NCBI GenBank assembly: GCA_029624815.1
Contig: JARSSH010000003.1
Location: forward strand, 1 to 39,570
DNA length: 39,570 bases
Source of the DNA: Candidatus Competibacter sp.
Lineage (GTDB): Bacteria; Pseudomonadota; Gammaproteobacteria; Competibacterales; Competibacteraceae
Direction: 5' to 3'
Part shown: in pieces, positions 1 through 12,223 of the stretch
Numbering within the stretch: the stretch's first letter is position 1
Layout of the letters: each line of letters begins with the position of its first letter
Notes under the pieces: generated by a model
Databases searched by the model: none
Told to the model about the DNA's origin: nothing
What the model saw: only the letters and a program-made list of their open reading frames with translations
Translations under genes and position numbers: made by a program

Positions 1-22
1 CGCCAAACAGGCGTTCATTGCG

Positions 23-285
23 TCAGGCTGACTTTGTGGGTAATCGGGTGGTTTTCAAACACCACGCATTGATAAAGGCTTGCGCCAGTTCCTTGGCGGC
101 GGGAGCCGCATCCTCTGGAATCGGGTCGCCACGCCGCAGGGCCATCGGGGACAGCCCGCGCCCGGCGAGTATCTTGCGATCGTCCCGCCATGATCGGGCT
201 TCGGCCAGTGAATAGGTCGGGTAGTCGCCTAGCGTGATTTTCTCTTGCTTGGCTCCGCGCCCGCCCAGCCGACAGCGGAACAAAA
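23..285 (-). pseudogene. Tyrosine integrase remnant (N-terminal arm-binding region)
   Basis: The minus strand encodes a stretch that reads like the N-terminal DUF4102-type domain of P4-like integrases: a basic FLFRCRLGGRG strand, then KITLGDYPTYSLAEAR, RSWRDDRKILAGRGLSP and a GDPIP linker. It ends at a stop (23-25) soon after the linker, so the core-binding and catalytic domains are absent. The open frame runs upstream to about 460, but that part is antisense-frame noise over mnmE and its terminator, so no genuine start is present. It belongs to a different subfamily from the intact integrase at 16.6-17.8 kb. I infer a relic of an element that inserted downstream of mnmE. Homology by eye is good; the exact borders are uncertain. 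Confidence 0.65.
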
Positions 286-305
286 AGCCCGCAGTTACGC
301 GGGCT
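282..305 (-). terminator. Rho-independent terminator after mnmE
   Basis: On the minus strand a perfect 7-bp stem (AGCCCGC / GCGGGCT, six-base loop) is followed by a run of five T. It lies 46 bp beyond the mnmE stop codon and would end the rpmH-rnpA-yidD-yidC-mnmE transcription unit. Confidence 0.75.
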
Positions 306-350
306 GGCGGGGTGTTTTGCGGAACGCTTCGGACCATGCCGGAAGTCTCG

Positions 351-1694
351 CTATTTTCCAATGCAGAAACTGCTGAATATCCGCGACAGCAAATCCTCGG
401 AGGTAAACGCGCCGCCAATCTCCGAAAGCGCGTTCTGCGCCTCGCGCAATTCCTCGGCAACCAGTTCGCCGGCGCGATAAAGCTCCAACTGCTCCGCCGC
501 CCGCGCCAAGGCCGCCGTCGCCCGCTCCAGCGCGTCCAAATGACGGCGACGGGCCATGAACGTCCCCTCCCCGCCGCCGTGATAGCCCATGCAAGTCTTC
601 AGATGCTCGCGCAGTAAATCCAGACCGGCCTCGGTCCTGGCCGATAGCAAAATCTCGCTGCCCCACTCGCCGTTTCGCACCACCGGCGTCCGGTCGGTCA
701 GATCGATCTTGTTATAAAGCACCGTCACCGGCGTGTCCGCCGGCAACCGCTCCCGCAACGCGCGTTCCTCGGCCGCCAGGCCCAGGCGATCGTCCACCAC
801 CATCAGAATCCGGTCGGCGGCGGCGATCTCGTTCCAGGCGCGGCGGATGCCTTCCCGTTCGACCGGATCGTCGCTGTCGCGCAAACCGGCGGTGTCGATC
901 ACATGCAGCGGCATACCGTCGATGCTGACCTGCTCGCGCAGCACGTCGCGGGTGGTGCCGGGAATCGCGGTGACGATAGCGGCCTCGCGCCCAGCCAGAT
1001 GGTTGAGCAGGCTGGATTTACCGGCGTTCGGCCGACCGGCGATCACCACGGTCATGCCGTCGCGCAGCAAACGGCCTTGCCCGGCGGTGGCGTGCAATTC
1101 TCCCAAGCGTTCCCGCAAATCCCGCAAGCGTTCAGCGATCACGCCATCGGCGAGGAAATCGACCTCCTCCTCGGGAAAGTCAATCGCCGCCTCGACATAG
1201 ATCCTCAACTCGATCAAAGCCTCGACCAGGCTTTGCACCCGCCGGGAAAACTCGCCTTGCAGCGAACGCAGGGCGGCGCGGGCGGCGGCGGCGGTGTCGC
1301 TGGCAATCAGGTCGGCGATCGCCTCGGCCTGGGCCAGATCGAGTTTGTCGTTGAGAAAGGCGCGTTCGGAAAACTCGCCAGGTCGGGCCAGGCGGGCGCC
1401 CAGCTCCACCACCCGCGCCAGCAGCAAATCCAGAACCACCGGCCCGCCGTGCCCCTGAAGCTCCAGCACGTCCTCGCCGGTGAAGGAATGGGGCGCGGGG
1501 AAATAAAGGGCGATGCCTTCGTCGAGCACCGCGCCGTCACCCGCGCGGAACCGGCGGAACGTGGCTTGCCGCGGCGCGGGCAAGGCACCGCATACCGCCG
1601 CGGCGATGGCGGGAACCGCCGGACCGGACACGCGAACCACGCCGATACCGCCCCGACCGGGCGGGGTGGCGATGGCGGCGATGGTGGCGGTCAT
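351..1694 (-). CDS. mnmE: tRNA uridine-5-carboxymethylaminomethyl(34) GTPase MnmE
   Basis: MnmE, with MnmG, modifies the wobble uridine (cmnm5U34) of a set of tRNAs in the cytoplasm. The 447-residue protein has the N-terminal formyl-THF-binding domain opening with the family-typical [20 protein letters not shown], a helical domain, and an inserted Ras-like G domain with GRPNAGKSS (G1, about residue 220), DTAGLRD (G3) and NKID (G4). It ends in the invariant CIGK, whose Cys is essential in the family. I start it at the ATG at 1694: GAGGAG at 1704-1709 is 9 bases upstream, whereas the in-frame ATG at 1703 directly abuts that Shine-Dalgarno. It is the last gene of the rpmH-yidC unit. The usual neighbours mnmG, rsmG, parA and parB do not follow; an integrase remnant does. 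Confidence 0.96.
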   Translation of the reverse strand: MTATIAAIATPPGRGGIGVVRVSGPAVPAIAAAVCGALPAPRQATFRRFRAGDGAVLDEGIALYFPAPHSFTGEDVLELQGHGGPVVLDLLLARVVELGARLARPGEFSERAFLNDKLDLAQAEAIADLIASDTAAAARAALRSLQGEFSRRVQSLVEALIELRIYVEAAIDFPEEEVDFLADGVIAERLRDLRERLGELHATAGQGRLLRDGMTVVIAGRPNAGKSSLLNHLAGREAAIVTAIPGTTRDVLREQVSIDGMPLHVIDTAGLRDSDDPVEREGIRRAWNEIAAADRILMVVDDRLGLAAEERALRERLPADTPVTVLYNKIDLTDRTPVVRNGEWGSEILLSARTEAGLDLLREHLKTCMGYHGGGEGTFMARRRHLDALERATAALARAAEQLELYRAGELVAEELREAQNALSEIGGAFTSEDLLSRIFSSFCIGK

Positions 1695-1727
1695 GTCCCT
1701 CATCTCCTCGAAGGACTGGATAAAAAA

Positions 1728-1765
1728 CCCCTCGCCCGCCTGCGGGAGAGGGGTAGGGGTGAGGG
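1728..1765. repeat. Dispersed palindromic (REP-like) repeat, copy 1
   Basis: A GC-rich hairpin sits in the 112-bp gap between yidC and mnmE: CCCCTCGCCCGC and GCGGGAGAGGGG pair with one mismatch around a two-base loop, followed by a G-rich tail ending GGGGTGAGGG. A similar sequence recurs inside aas at 32996-33033. From memory, palindromes of this CCCTCTCCC/GGGAGAGGG...GGGTGAGGG type are scattered through many proteobacterial genomes. In the yidC-mnmE mRNA it could form a stable hairpin that tunes mnmE expression. Confidence 0.7.
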
Positions 1766-1806
1766 TCTTGCGCGCCGAGGCAGGAACGAAAAGAACAGCG
1801 ACGACG

Positions 1807-3597
1807 TCACTTTTTGCGCTTACCGGGATTCTTCGGCTCGGGCAAGGTCTTCTTGGCGAGCGTCAGCAGTTTCTTGGCCTGCTCGCCGAATCCCGCCCCA
1901 TTCTTAGCCTTGAGCGCCGCCGCGTCGGCGCCCGACTCCACCCGCTTGGTAATGACCCACTGCTGGGCAATGGACAGGACGTTGTTCACCACCCAGTACA
2001 ACACCAAACCGGACGGGAACCACAGGAACATGAAGGTGAACACGATCGGCAGCGCCATCATCACCTTGGCCTGGATCGGATCGGGCGGCGCCGGACTCAG
2101 TTTTTGCTGGACGAACATGGTGACGCCCATGATCAGCGGCAGCACGTAGTACGGGTCCGGGATCGACATGTCCTTGATCCAGAACATGAACGGCGCCTGG
2201 CGCAACTGCACGCTTTCCACCAGCACCCAGTACAACGCGATGAACACCGGAATCTGCACTAGAATCGGCAGGCAGCCACCCAGCGGATTGACCTTTTCCT
2301 TTTTGTACAGATCCATCATCGCCTGATTCATTTTCTGCTTGTCGTCGCCGTACAAGTCCTTCATCCGGGTCAGTTCCGGTGCTAGGCGGCGCATGTTGGC
2401 CATCGAACGATAACTGGTCTCCGACAACTTGTAGAACGCCAGCTTGATCAACAGGGTGAGGAAGATGATCGCCCAGCCCCAGTTGCCAATGATGGCGTGA
2501 ATCGATTTCAGCAGCCAGAACAACGGCTCGGCGATAATGGTCAACATGCCGTAGTCCACGGTCAGTTGCAGGTTGGGGGCGATGTCCGCCAGCACGCCCT
2601 GCAGCTTGGGGCCTACATACAGGCGGGTGCGGAAATCGCCGGTCGCGCCGGCCGGCACGGCCTGCGCCGCGCCGCGCATCCCCACCACATAACGGTTGCC
2701 GCCGACCACCCGGGTGTAGAAGTCGTCGGTCTCGCCTGGGTTCGGCACCCACGCGCCGAGGAAATAATGCTGGATCATGGCGACCCAGCCATCCTTGACC
2801 GATTGATTCAGCTCCTTTTTGGCGATGTCATCGAAGGATATCTTTTCGTAGCGCTGTTCGGGCGTGGAAATCACCGCGCCGGTATAAGTGATGACGCCAC
2901 TGCCGAAAAAGCTGTGGCTGACATGCGGCGGGGTGCGCTGAAACTGGCGATATTGACTACCCTGCCAGTCGTCGGCGCCGCCGTTTTCCACGCGCTGGTT
3001 CAGATCCACCAGGAAGCTGCCGCGACGGAACGTGTAGGTCTTGACCACCTTCAGGCCGGACGGATCCGACCAGTTCAGCCGCACGTCCAGCGTGTCTCGA
3101 CCGTCCGCCAGCCGGTATTCGTCCTGCTCGGCGCTAAACTGAGCGTAATGATTGGGAGCGGGCGCGTCGTTTAGCGCCAGCAGACCGGACTGGGCGATGA
3201 AAATGTCCGCTCCACTGTCCTTAAGCAACTGAAAGGGCTGGTTCGGCTGCTGTACCGATTCCGGGTAGGTGCGCAACCCGACCCGGCGCAGGTCGCCGCC
3301 CTGGGTATCGATCTCGGCCTCGAACACGTCGGTGACGACCCGCACGCGCTGGCCGCCGCCGAGGGCTTGAGGCCCCGCGCTCACCGCCGGCGCGGCGGTC
3401 GGCACATCCTCGCCGGGCTTTGGCGCCGGCACGGTCGATCCGGCGGGACCGGCCGGCGCGGTCGAACCGGCCGGCGCGGTGGCGACCGGCGGAGCCGGCG
3501 GCGGATGTTTCTTGGCCTGAAATTCCAGCCAATTCTGCCACAGCAGAAACAGTACGAACGCCATGGCGGCGCCCAGGAACACACGTTGGTTTTCCAT
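1807..3597 (-). CDS. yidC: Membrane protein insertase YidC
   Basis: YidC inserts and folds inner-membrane proteins, alone or with SecYEG. The 596-residue protein starts MENQR, as gammaproteobacterial YidC does, with TM1 at about 6-23, then a Pro/Ala-rich linker, the large periplasmic beta-sandwich domain, and five further TM segments in the 60KD_IMP domain, finishing with a Lys-rich tail ([11 protein letters not shown]). The frame is open to 3897, but that stretch overlaps yidD and is not coding. Two adjacent ATGs exist (3600 and 3597). The first forms ATGA with the yidD stop; the second lies 6 bases from AAGGA and gives the family N-terminus, so I use it. It is translationally coupled to yidD. 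It is somewhat longer than the E. coli protein because of the linker. Confidence 0.97.
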   Translation of the reverse strand: MENQRVFLGAAMAFVLFLLWQNWLEFQAKKHPPPAPPVATAPAGSTAPAGPAGSTVPAPKPGEDVPTAAPAVSAGPQALGGGQRVRVVTDVFEAEIDTQGGDLRRVGLRTYPESVQQPNQPFQLLKDSGADIFIAQSGLLALNDAPAPNHYAQFSAEQDEYRLADGRDTLDVRLNWSDPSGLKVVKTYTFRRGSFLVDLNQRVENGGADDWQGSQYRQFQRTPPHVSHSFFGSGVITYTGAVISTPEQRYEKISFDDIAKKELNQSVKDGWVAMIQHYFLGAWVPNPGETDDFYTRVVGGNRYVVGMRGAAQAVPAGATGDFRTRLYVGPKLQGVLADIAPNLQLTVDYGMLTIIAEPLFWLLKSIHAIIGNWGWAIIFLTLLIKLAFYKLSETSYRSMANMRRLAPELTRMKDLYGDDKQKMNQAMMDLYKKEKVNPLGGCLPILVQIPVFIALYWVLVESVQLRQAPFMFWIKDMSIPDPYYVLPLIMGVTMFVQQKLSPAPPDPIQAKVMMALPIVFTFMFLWFPSGLVLYWVVNNVLSIAQQWVITKRVESGADAAALKAKNGAGFGEQAKKLLTLAKKTLPEPKNPGKRKK

Positions 3598-3827
3598 CAT
3601 CGGTCCTTCGGGACAGGTTCGGGAACGGGATCGATGCCACCCGGATGCCAGGGATGACAGCGCAGCACGCGCCGGATCGCCAGCCAACCGCCGCGCAGGG
3701 CGCCATGGCGCTCGATGGCCTCGCGGGCATAGTGGGAACAGCTCGGATAAAAACGGCAGTGGTTGCCCACCAAGGGGCTGAGCAGGAGCTGGTAGCCTCG
3801 GATCAGGACGATCAGGATGGCGCGCAT
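3597..3827 (-). CDS. yidD: Membrane protein insertion efficiency factor YidD
   Basis: YidD is a small membrane-associated protein that helps YidC-dependent insertion; its precise chemistry is unknown. The 76-residue product shows the family pattern: an N-terminal amphipathic/hydrophobic helix ([13 protein letters not shown]), then [21 protein letters not shown] with conserved Cys residues, and a later [15 protein letters not shown] motif. It overlaps the 3' end of rnpA by 16 bp, and its stop overlaps the start of yidC, so rnpA-yidD-yidC are tightly coupled. This is the standard order in Gram-negative genomes. Confidence 0.95.
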   Translation of the reverse strand: MRAILIVLIRGYQLLLSPLVGNHCRFYPSCSHYAREAIERHGALRGGWLAIRRVLRCHPWHPGGIDPVPEPVPKDR

Positions 3828-4174
3828 GGCCGCGCGAGCCTCCGCCAGTGCCGTTGCAGCGAGGCAAACAGAATCGCGTTACCCTGCTCCACCGCACCGG
3901 TGCGGCCCATCACCACGCAGTCCAGCCCGCCGAGTCGTTGCTGGTGATGCCGGAAGCTTTCGCGCACCACCCGCTTAAGCCGGTTGCGCGCCACGGCGGA
4001 TTTCGCGGCCTTGCGGGAAATGGCCAGACCCAGGCGGGAATAAGGCAAATCGTTGGGGCGGGCAAGCACGGTAAAATAGCGGTCGCCGGATTTGACCGGC
4101 CGGGCGAACACGCCGGTAAAGGCTTGCCGGCCGGTCAACCGGGCGCGGCGCGAAAAGCGCGCGCCACCGGCCAT
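3812..4174 (-). CDS. rnpA: Ribonuclease P protein component
   Basis: RnpA is the basic protein subunit of RNase P, which matures the 5' end of tRNAs with the RnpB RNA. The 120-residue protein begins [19 protein letters not shown] and carries the signature RNR motif within [16 protein letters not shown]. An upstream in-frame ATG (4237) would overlap rpmH, so the ATG at 4174, 4 bp after the rpmH stop, is chosen. No strong Shine-Dalgarno is visible, suggesting coupling to rpmH translation. It overlaps yidD by 16 bp. Confidence 0.95.
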   Translation of the reverse strand: MAGGARFSRRARLTGRQAFTGVFARPVKSGDRYFTVLARPNDLPYSRLGLAISRKAAKSAVARNRLKRVVRESFRHHQQRLGGLDCVVMGRTGAVEQGNAILFASLQRHWRRLARPCAPS

Positions 4175-4178
4175 GGAG

Positions 4179-4313
4179 TCAGGGCGCCAGCCGGGCGCGG
4201 CCCTTGGCGCGGCGCGCCTTGATGACCAGACGACCACCTCGGGTGGCCATGCGGGCGCGAAATCCGTGGGTGCGCTTGCGGTGGAGATTGCTGGGCTGGA
4301 AAGTCCGCTTCAT
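4179..4313 (-). CDS. rpmH: 50S ribosomal protein L34
   Basis: L34 is a tiny basic protein of the large subunit. The 44-residue product [20 protein letters not shown]... ends in a basic tail and matches the family along its whole length. AAGGA lies 8 bases upstream of the ATG. It is the first gene of the minus-strand unit rpmH-rnpA-yidD-yidC-mnmE and is divergent from dnaA, the classic arrangement next to oriC. Confidence 0.98.
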   Translation of the reverse strand: MKRTFQPSNLHRKRTHGFRARMATRGGRLVIKARRAKGRARLAP

Positions 4314-4375
4314 AGTGCAGTTCCTTAAAGACGCTTGCGAGGCAAACAGGTTTGCGGTTTTTACCGGAAACGCCA

Positions 4376-4405
4376 AACTTACTGATCAAGAGATAATTTT
4401 GTCAA
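4376..4405 (-). promoter_or_regulatory. Candidate promoter of rpmH operon
   Basis: On the minus strand a perfect -35 TTGACA (4400-4405) is followed after 18 bp by a weak -10 TAAGTT (4376-4381). It lies about 65 bp upstream of the rpmH start, within the dnaA-rpmH divergent region. Confidence 0.5.
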
Positions 4406-4436
4406 GTACCATGCGGACCGCAACCAGCGCCGCGCC

Positions 4437-4456
4437 TGTGGATAAGCGATGGATAA
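4437..4456 (+). promoter_or_regulatory. DnaA box upstream of dnaA
   Basis: A perfect DnaA box TGTGGATAA occupies 4437-4445, with a degenerate second copy (7 of 9) at 4448-4456. Placed about 60-80 bp before the dnaA start, it is suited to autoregulation of dnaA by DnaA. Confidence 0.75.
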
Positions 4457-4515
4457 GCCATCGGCGAGACACTAAACTGAAGCATTCCGCCAAGGTGCCG
4501 CCGGGAGGATCGCCT

Positions 4516-5874
4516 GTGGACCGTGAGTTGTGGAAAGCGTGCCTGAAATGCCTGGAACGCGAATTATCGGAACCCCAGTTGAATACCTGGATTCGACCGC
4601 TGCACGCCCGAGAGGACAATGGCGGCTTGCGCCTGCTTGCGCCCAACCGTTTTGTGCTCGACTGGGTCAAGAAACACCATCTGACACAGATCAAAACCGT
4701 GCTGGAACACCTGCGACCCGAACAACCGCCGGACGTGCTGCTGGAAATCGGCAGCGGCGCCGCCCAGGATGAGCCGGTGGCTCAAGGCGAGGAAGCGCCC
4801 CCAGTCGCGCCGCCGACCGCCGGATCGGCGGTCGATGCCAGCGAATTGCTCAAGAGCGGCGCGCTTAATCCAGATTTCACCTTCACCACCTTCGTCGAAG
4901 GCAATTCCAACCAGATCGCTCGGGCCGCCTGCCTGCAAGTCACTCAAAACCCTGGAAAGGCCTATAATCCGTTATTCATCTACGGTGGCACCGGCTTGGG
5001 CAAGACCCATCTCATCCACGCCGTCGGCAACATGCTGCGCGCACGCAACCCCAGCGCCCAGGTGGTCTACCAGAACTGCGAGTATTTCGTGGCCGATATG
5101 GTGCGCGCCCTGCAGCACAACGCCATCAATGAGTTCAAGCGCCGCTATCGGGTATTGGATGCCCTGCTGATCGATGACGTACAGTTTCTCGCTGGCAAGG
5201 AGCGTTCCCAGGAAGAGTTTTTCTACACCTTCAACAGCCTGCTGGAAAGCCGCCAGCAAGTGATCCTGACCTGCGACCGCTACCCCAAGGAAGTCGCCGG
5301 CCTGGAAGACCGACTCAAGTCGCGCTTTGGTTCGGGCCTGACCGTGGCGGTCGAACCACCGGAACTGGAAACCCGGGTGGCGATTCTCAAGAGCAAGGCC
5401 GAACAGATCCAACTCGGCCTGCCCGACGAAGTCGCCTTTTTCATCGCCCAGCGCATCCGCTCCAATGTCCGCGAGCTGGAAGGCGCGCTGCGACGGGTCT
5501 ACGCCAATGCCCAGTTCACCGGCAAACCCATTAGCCTGGCCTTCGCCAAGGAAGTCCTGAGCGACTTGCTGACGCTGCAAGACAAGCTGGTCACCATCGA
5601 AAACATCCAGCGCATCGTGGCGGATTACTACAAGATCACTATCGGCGACCTGTTGTCCAACAGCCGGATGCGTGTCCTGTCCCGTCCCCGGCAGATCGCG
5701 ATGGCGCTGACCAAGGAGCTGACCGTGCTTAGCCTACCGGAGATCGGCGAAGCGTTCGGCGGGCGGGATCACACCACCGTCCTACACGCATGTCGAAGGG
5801 TGCGAGAACTCCAGCACAGCGACTCGGAAATCCGTGACGATTACACTAATTTGCTGTCAACACTAACTAACTAG
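4516..5874 (+). CDS. dnaA: Chromosomal replication initiator protein DnaA
   Basis: DnaA binds DnaA boxes at oriC and opens the duplex, using ATP. The 452-residue protein has domain I ([15 protein letters not shown]), a variable acidic/Ala-Pro linker, an AAA+ domain with Walker A GGTGLGKT (about residue 157) and Walker [10 protein letters not shown] (about 218), and a C-terminal DNA-binding domain with the signature [15 protein letters not shown]. The frame is open upstream to 4204, but GTG at 4516 gives the expected length and N-terminus and has GGGAGGA at 4503-4509, 6 bases away. DnaA boxes lie both upstream (autoregulation) and in the oriC immediately downstream. Confidence 0.98.
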   Translation: MDRELWKACLKCLERELSEPQLNTWIRPLHAREDNGGLRLLAPNRFVLDWVKKHHLTQIKTVLEHLRPEQPPDVLLEIGSGAAQDEPVAQGEEAPPVAPPTAGSAVDASELLKSGALNPDFTFTTFVEGNSNQIARAACLQVTQNPGKAYNPLFIYGGTGLGKTHLIHAVGNMLRARNPSAQVVYQNCEYFVADMVRALQHNAINEFKRRYRVLDALLIDDVQFLAGKERSQEEFFYTFNSLLESRQQVILTCDRYPKEVAGLEDRLKSRFGSGLTVAVEPPELETRVAILKSKAEQIQLGLPDEVAFFIAQRIRSNVRELEGALRRVYANAQFTGKPISLAFAKEVLSDLLTLQDKLVTIENIQRIVADYYKITIGDLLSNSRMRVLSRPRQIAMALTKELTVLSLPEIGEAFGGRDHTTVLHACRRVRELQHSDSEIRDDYTNLLSTLTN

Positions 5875-5940
5875 AAAACCCCTGTGGATAACCTTTGTGG
5901 ATAAGTTGAATAACTTTGAAATACCTGGTTATTCGCTGGA

Positions 5941-6040
5941 TAACTTAAATTTTTTATATTTTTATTTTCGTAAAATCAATATGTTGTAATAAGTAATATT
6001 GGTAAATTCAATGTTACATATTATTTAAACACAAACAGCC
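5941..6040. other. AT-rich candidate DNA unwinding element (left)
   Basis: About 100 bp made almost wholly of A and T, including TTTTTTATATTTTTATTTT, lies between the two left-most DnaA boxes and the main box array. This is the composition and position expected for a duplex unwinding element. Confidence 0.55.
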
Positions 6041-6126
6041 AGAAAAAGCGGAAAATAGCCTGTGGATAACTTTGTGGATAAGTCGGCCATTTCTGTGGAT
6101 AAGTCGGCAAAATCTGTGGATAACGT

Positions 6127-6162
6127 TGTGGATAACTTTTGGCCCTCAAAAAGTTATCCACA
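6127..6162. repeat. Perfect inverted repeat of two DnaA boxes at oriC centre
   Basis: TGTGGATAACTTTT (6127-6140) is repeated as its exact reverse complement at 6149-6162, with an 8-base spacer. Each arm contains a whole DnaA box. The palindrome is the symmetry centre of the converging box array. Confidence 0.9.
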
Positions 6163-6272
6163 GGAAAAGTGACTTATCCACATTTTATCCACAGACTTAT
6201 CCACAGGAAAAATCGATGTAGTAATTTGATTGGTAACGATAAAAAAAAGTTATCCACAGAAAATGCCTTTCC

Positions 6273-6310
6273 TAATAATAATAATCTTTTAAATATATAT
6301 AAGATCTCAA
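6273..6310 (+). other. Candidate DnaA-trio tract and AT-rich right flank
   Basis: Right of the last DnaA box (6250-6258), after a 14-base spacer, TAA repeats four times (6273-6284) and is followed by an A/T run (TTTTAAATATATATAAG). The DnaA-trio element described in Bacillus is a repeat of 5'-[T/A]A[G/A]-3' next to DnaA boxes, where DnaA loads on a single strand. The match in sequence and position is suggestive only. Confidence 0.4.
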
Positions 6311-6446
6311 TCTATGTTGGAGCGGCGCGAAAATCGGATCATGCGGACAGACAAAATTTTATTTACCATACACTCAAGTAGGAAATAGGGTCTACCCGCC
6401 CAGGCACGGCGAAGACCGAGCGAACAGGCATACCGGAGAACATTCG

Positions 6447-7547
6447 ATGAAACTGGAAGCCAAGCGCGAGCAACTGCTCAAACCGTTGCAGCATGTGATC
6501 GGCGCGGTCGAACGCCGACAAACGTTGCCGATCCTGACCAACGTGCTGGTGTCGGCGCGGGAACGGGAATTGATCCTGACCACCACCGACCTGGAAGTGG
6601 AACTGTCGGTCCGAGTCGAACTGCAAGTGGACACGCCGGGCGAGACCACCCTCCCGGCCCGCAAGCTGCACGACATTCTGCGCGCCTTGCCGGACGATGC
6701 CACCGTGACGCTGAGCGTCGAAAGCGACAAGGCCACCGTGCGCTGCGGCCGTAGCCGTTTTACCCTGGTCACCCTGCCGGCCGGCGATTTCCCCACTCTG
6801 GAGGATTTGCCGTTCGAAGGCGACATCCGCCTGCCACAGGGCGTTCTGCGCACTCTGATCGAGCGCGCCCATTTCGCCATGGCCCAGCAGGATGTGCGTT
6901 ACTACCTGAACGGCCTGCTGCTGGAAGTTGGCCCCGGCGTGCTGCGATTGGTCGCCACCGACGGGCACCGATTGGCGTTCCAGGAACTGCGCGCCGAGGT
7001 GGACGCGGCGGAAATCCGCCAGGTGATCGTGCCGCGCAAGGGGGTGCTGGAGCTGCTGCGGCTATTGGGCGACAGCGAGGCCGAGGCGGCGATCCGGATC
7101 GGCGCCAACCACATCCGGCTGATGCTGGGCGATGTCTGCCTGACCTCCAAGCTGATCGAGGGTAAATTTCCCGACTACCAGCGCGTGATCCCCCGCGAGG
7201 GCGACCGGGTGGTGATCGCCGACCGGCTGGTGCTGCGCGGCGCGCTGGCGCGAGCCGGCATCGTGCTCAGCGACAAGACCCAGGGCGTGCGTCTGCAGCT
7301 GGAGGACTGGATCCTGCGGGCGCAAGCGCAAAACTCCGAGCAGGAAGAGGCCGAGGAAGAAGTCGAGATCAACTACAGCGGCGGTCCGCTGGAGGTCGGT
7401 TTCAACGTGACGTATCTGCTCGACGCGCTGGGCGCGCTGGGCGGCGAGCTGGCCAAGCTGTCCTTTTCCGACTCCACCAGCAGTTGTCTGATCGAGGAAG
7501 CCGACGGCGGCGGTGGCAAGCATGTCGTCATGCCGATGCGGCTCTGA
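6447..7547 (+). CDS. dnaN: DNA polymerase III beta subunit (sliding clamp)
   Basis: The beta clamp encircles DNA as a dimer and tethers polymerase III and other partners. The 366-residue product has the usual length and three clamp-fold repeats; it opens MKLEAKREQLLKPLQHVIGA, has QTLPILTNVLV in domain 1, and closes with the VMPMRL tail that forms part of the partner-binding pocket. GGAGAA lies a few bases before the ATG. There is an acidic insertion (about residues 292-306, many Glu) in domain 3. It follows oriC and precedes recF in the conserved dnaA-dnaN-recF-gyrB order. Confidence 0.98.
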   Translation: MKLEAKREQLLKPLQHVIGAVERRQTLPILTNVLVSARERELILTTTDLEVELSVRVELQVDTPGETTLPARKLHDILRALPDDATVTLSVESDKATVRCGRSRFTLVTLPAGDFPTLEDLPFEGDIRLPQGVLRTLIERAHFAMAQQDVRYYLNGLLLEVGPGVLRLVATDGHRLAFQELRAEVDAAEIRQVIVPRKGVLELLRLLGDSEAEAAIRIGANHIRLMLGDVCLTSKLIEGKFPDYQRVIPREGDRVVIADRLVLRGALARAGIVLSDKTQGVRLQLEDWILRAQAQNSEQEEAEEEVEINYSGGPLEVGFNVTYLLDALGALGGELAKLSFSDSTSSCLIEEADGGGGKHVVMPMRL

Positions 7548-7609
7548 TGCGGGGCAGCGGGATCGGAGGTCGGTGAGCGGCGCTCCGGGGGCAGGGCGCT
7601 AAGACCGCC

Positions 7610-8690
7610 ATGCGGGTCGCCACCCTCGACATCGCCGGGTTTCGCAATCTGCGGCCGGTTCGGATCGACTGTTCGCCCGGCCTGAACCTGCTGATCGGTC
7701 CGAACGCCTCCGGCAAGACCAGTCTGCTGGAGGCGTTGTACGTTCTGGGTCGCGGCCGTTCGTTTCGCGCCCGCCAGCCGCGAGAATTGATTCAGACCGA
7801 TGCGCCCTGGTTTCGGGTGGTGGCGATGCTGGACGGCGGCGACGGTCGGCGGCGACCGGTCGGCATCGAACGCGGCCCGCGGGAGCTGGCCCTTCGCATC
7901 GATGGCGCGCCGACCCGCTCGCTGGCCGAGTTGGCCCGGCAGGTGCCGGTGCTGCTGCTCAATCCCGACAGCCACCGGCTGCTGGAAGACGGACCGCGTC
8001 AGCGGCGGCGCTTCATGGACTGGGGTCTGTTTCACGCCGAACCGACTTTCATCGACGCCTGGCGGCGCTACGAGACGGCCCTGCGCCATCGTAACGCCGC
8101 CTTGCGGTCTGGAGCCGCCGACCGAGCGGTGGACGCCTGGGACGGCGAGCTGACGGCGGCGGCCGCGATTCTCGACCGGTTGCGCGATGCCTTCTGTACG
8201 GCCCTGGAGGGCGTCTTGGAGCCATTGGCGGCCCGTACCTTGGGTACGGGCAGGGTCGGAGTCGATTATCGCCGTGGCTGGCCTCTGGAGCCGTCGGAGC
8301 GGGATTTCGCGGCATGGTTGCGAGCGGGTCGCGGTTCGGATCGCCAGCAGGGCCATACCCGGTCGGGGCCGCATCGGGCCGATTTCACGCTCCGGGTCGC
8401 CGGCCAGCCGCCCGGCGCGGCCCTCTCCCGCGGCCAGCAGAAGCTGCTGACGATCGCGCTGCTGCTGGCGCAGGCGGAGTTGTACCACCGCCGCCTCGGC
8501 GATGCCTGCATTCTGCTGATCGACGATCTGCCGGCGGAACTGGACCCCGGAAACCGGGCGCGGGTGTCGCGGGCCCTGGCGGAACTGGACACGCAGTTGT
8601 TCGTCACCGCCATCGAGCCGGGATTGCTGGATATCGCGCCCTGGCGCGCGGCAAAGACCTTCGGTCTGACGGGCGGCGATATACGCGAAA

Positions 8691-8698
<8 letters not shown>
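7610..8698 (+). CDS. recF: DNA replication and repair protein RecF
   Basis: RecF is an SMC-like ATPase that, with RecO and RecR, loads RecA at single-strand gaps. The 362-residue protein shows FRNLRPVRIDCSPGLNLLIG leading into Walker A GPNASGKTS (residues 30-38), the ABC-type signature LSRGQQKLLTIAL and Walker B ILLIDDLPAELD. It starts with ATG 62 bp after dnaN. Its last codons overlap the -10 element proposed for gyrB, implying that gyrB has a promoter of its own inside the cluster. Confidence 0.96.
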
Positions 8699-12137
<3,439 letters not shown>

Positions 12138-12223
12138 GAAGTCTGTAGGGTCCGTGGTCGTTCCGTGCCGTTCGCGCTGGAGATCGCGACGGGAGGTCTT
12201 GTTTGACGGTTTAGGAATCGTTG

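Larger units (their letters stand above)
5875..6446. other. oriC: Chromosomal replication origin oriC
   Basis: This 572-bp gene-free interval between dnaA and dnaN holds twelve perfect DnaA boxes. Seven read TGTGGATAA (starting 5883, 5896, 6061, 6073, 6094, 6115, 6127) and five read TTATCCACA (starting 6154, 6174, 6185, 6197, 6250), with a degenerate copy at 5935-5943. All forward copies lie left of all reverse copies, so the two sets converge on about 6145. AT-rich tracts flank the core on both sides (about 5941-6040 and 6259-6310). A short open frame crossing the region (6139-6381) is composed of boxes and is not a gene. The dnaN promoter should lie in the right-hand part, but no convincing hexamer pair stands out. 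Confidence 0.97.

Noticed and set aside
3601-3897. N-terminal extension of yidC
   Set aside because: The frame overlaps yidD and rnpA; the family N-terminus MENQR starts at 3597.
4204-4515. N-terminal extension of dnaA
   Set aside because: It overlaps rpmH and the promoter region; the GTG at 4516 has a strong Shine-Dalgarno and gives the family N-terminus.
6139-6381. 80-codon open frame in oriC
   Set aside because: It is built from DnaA boxes and AT-rich origin sequence, has no ribosome-binding site and no protein-like composition.
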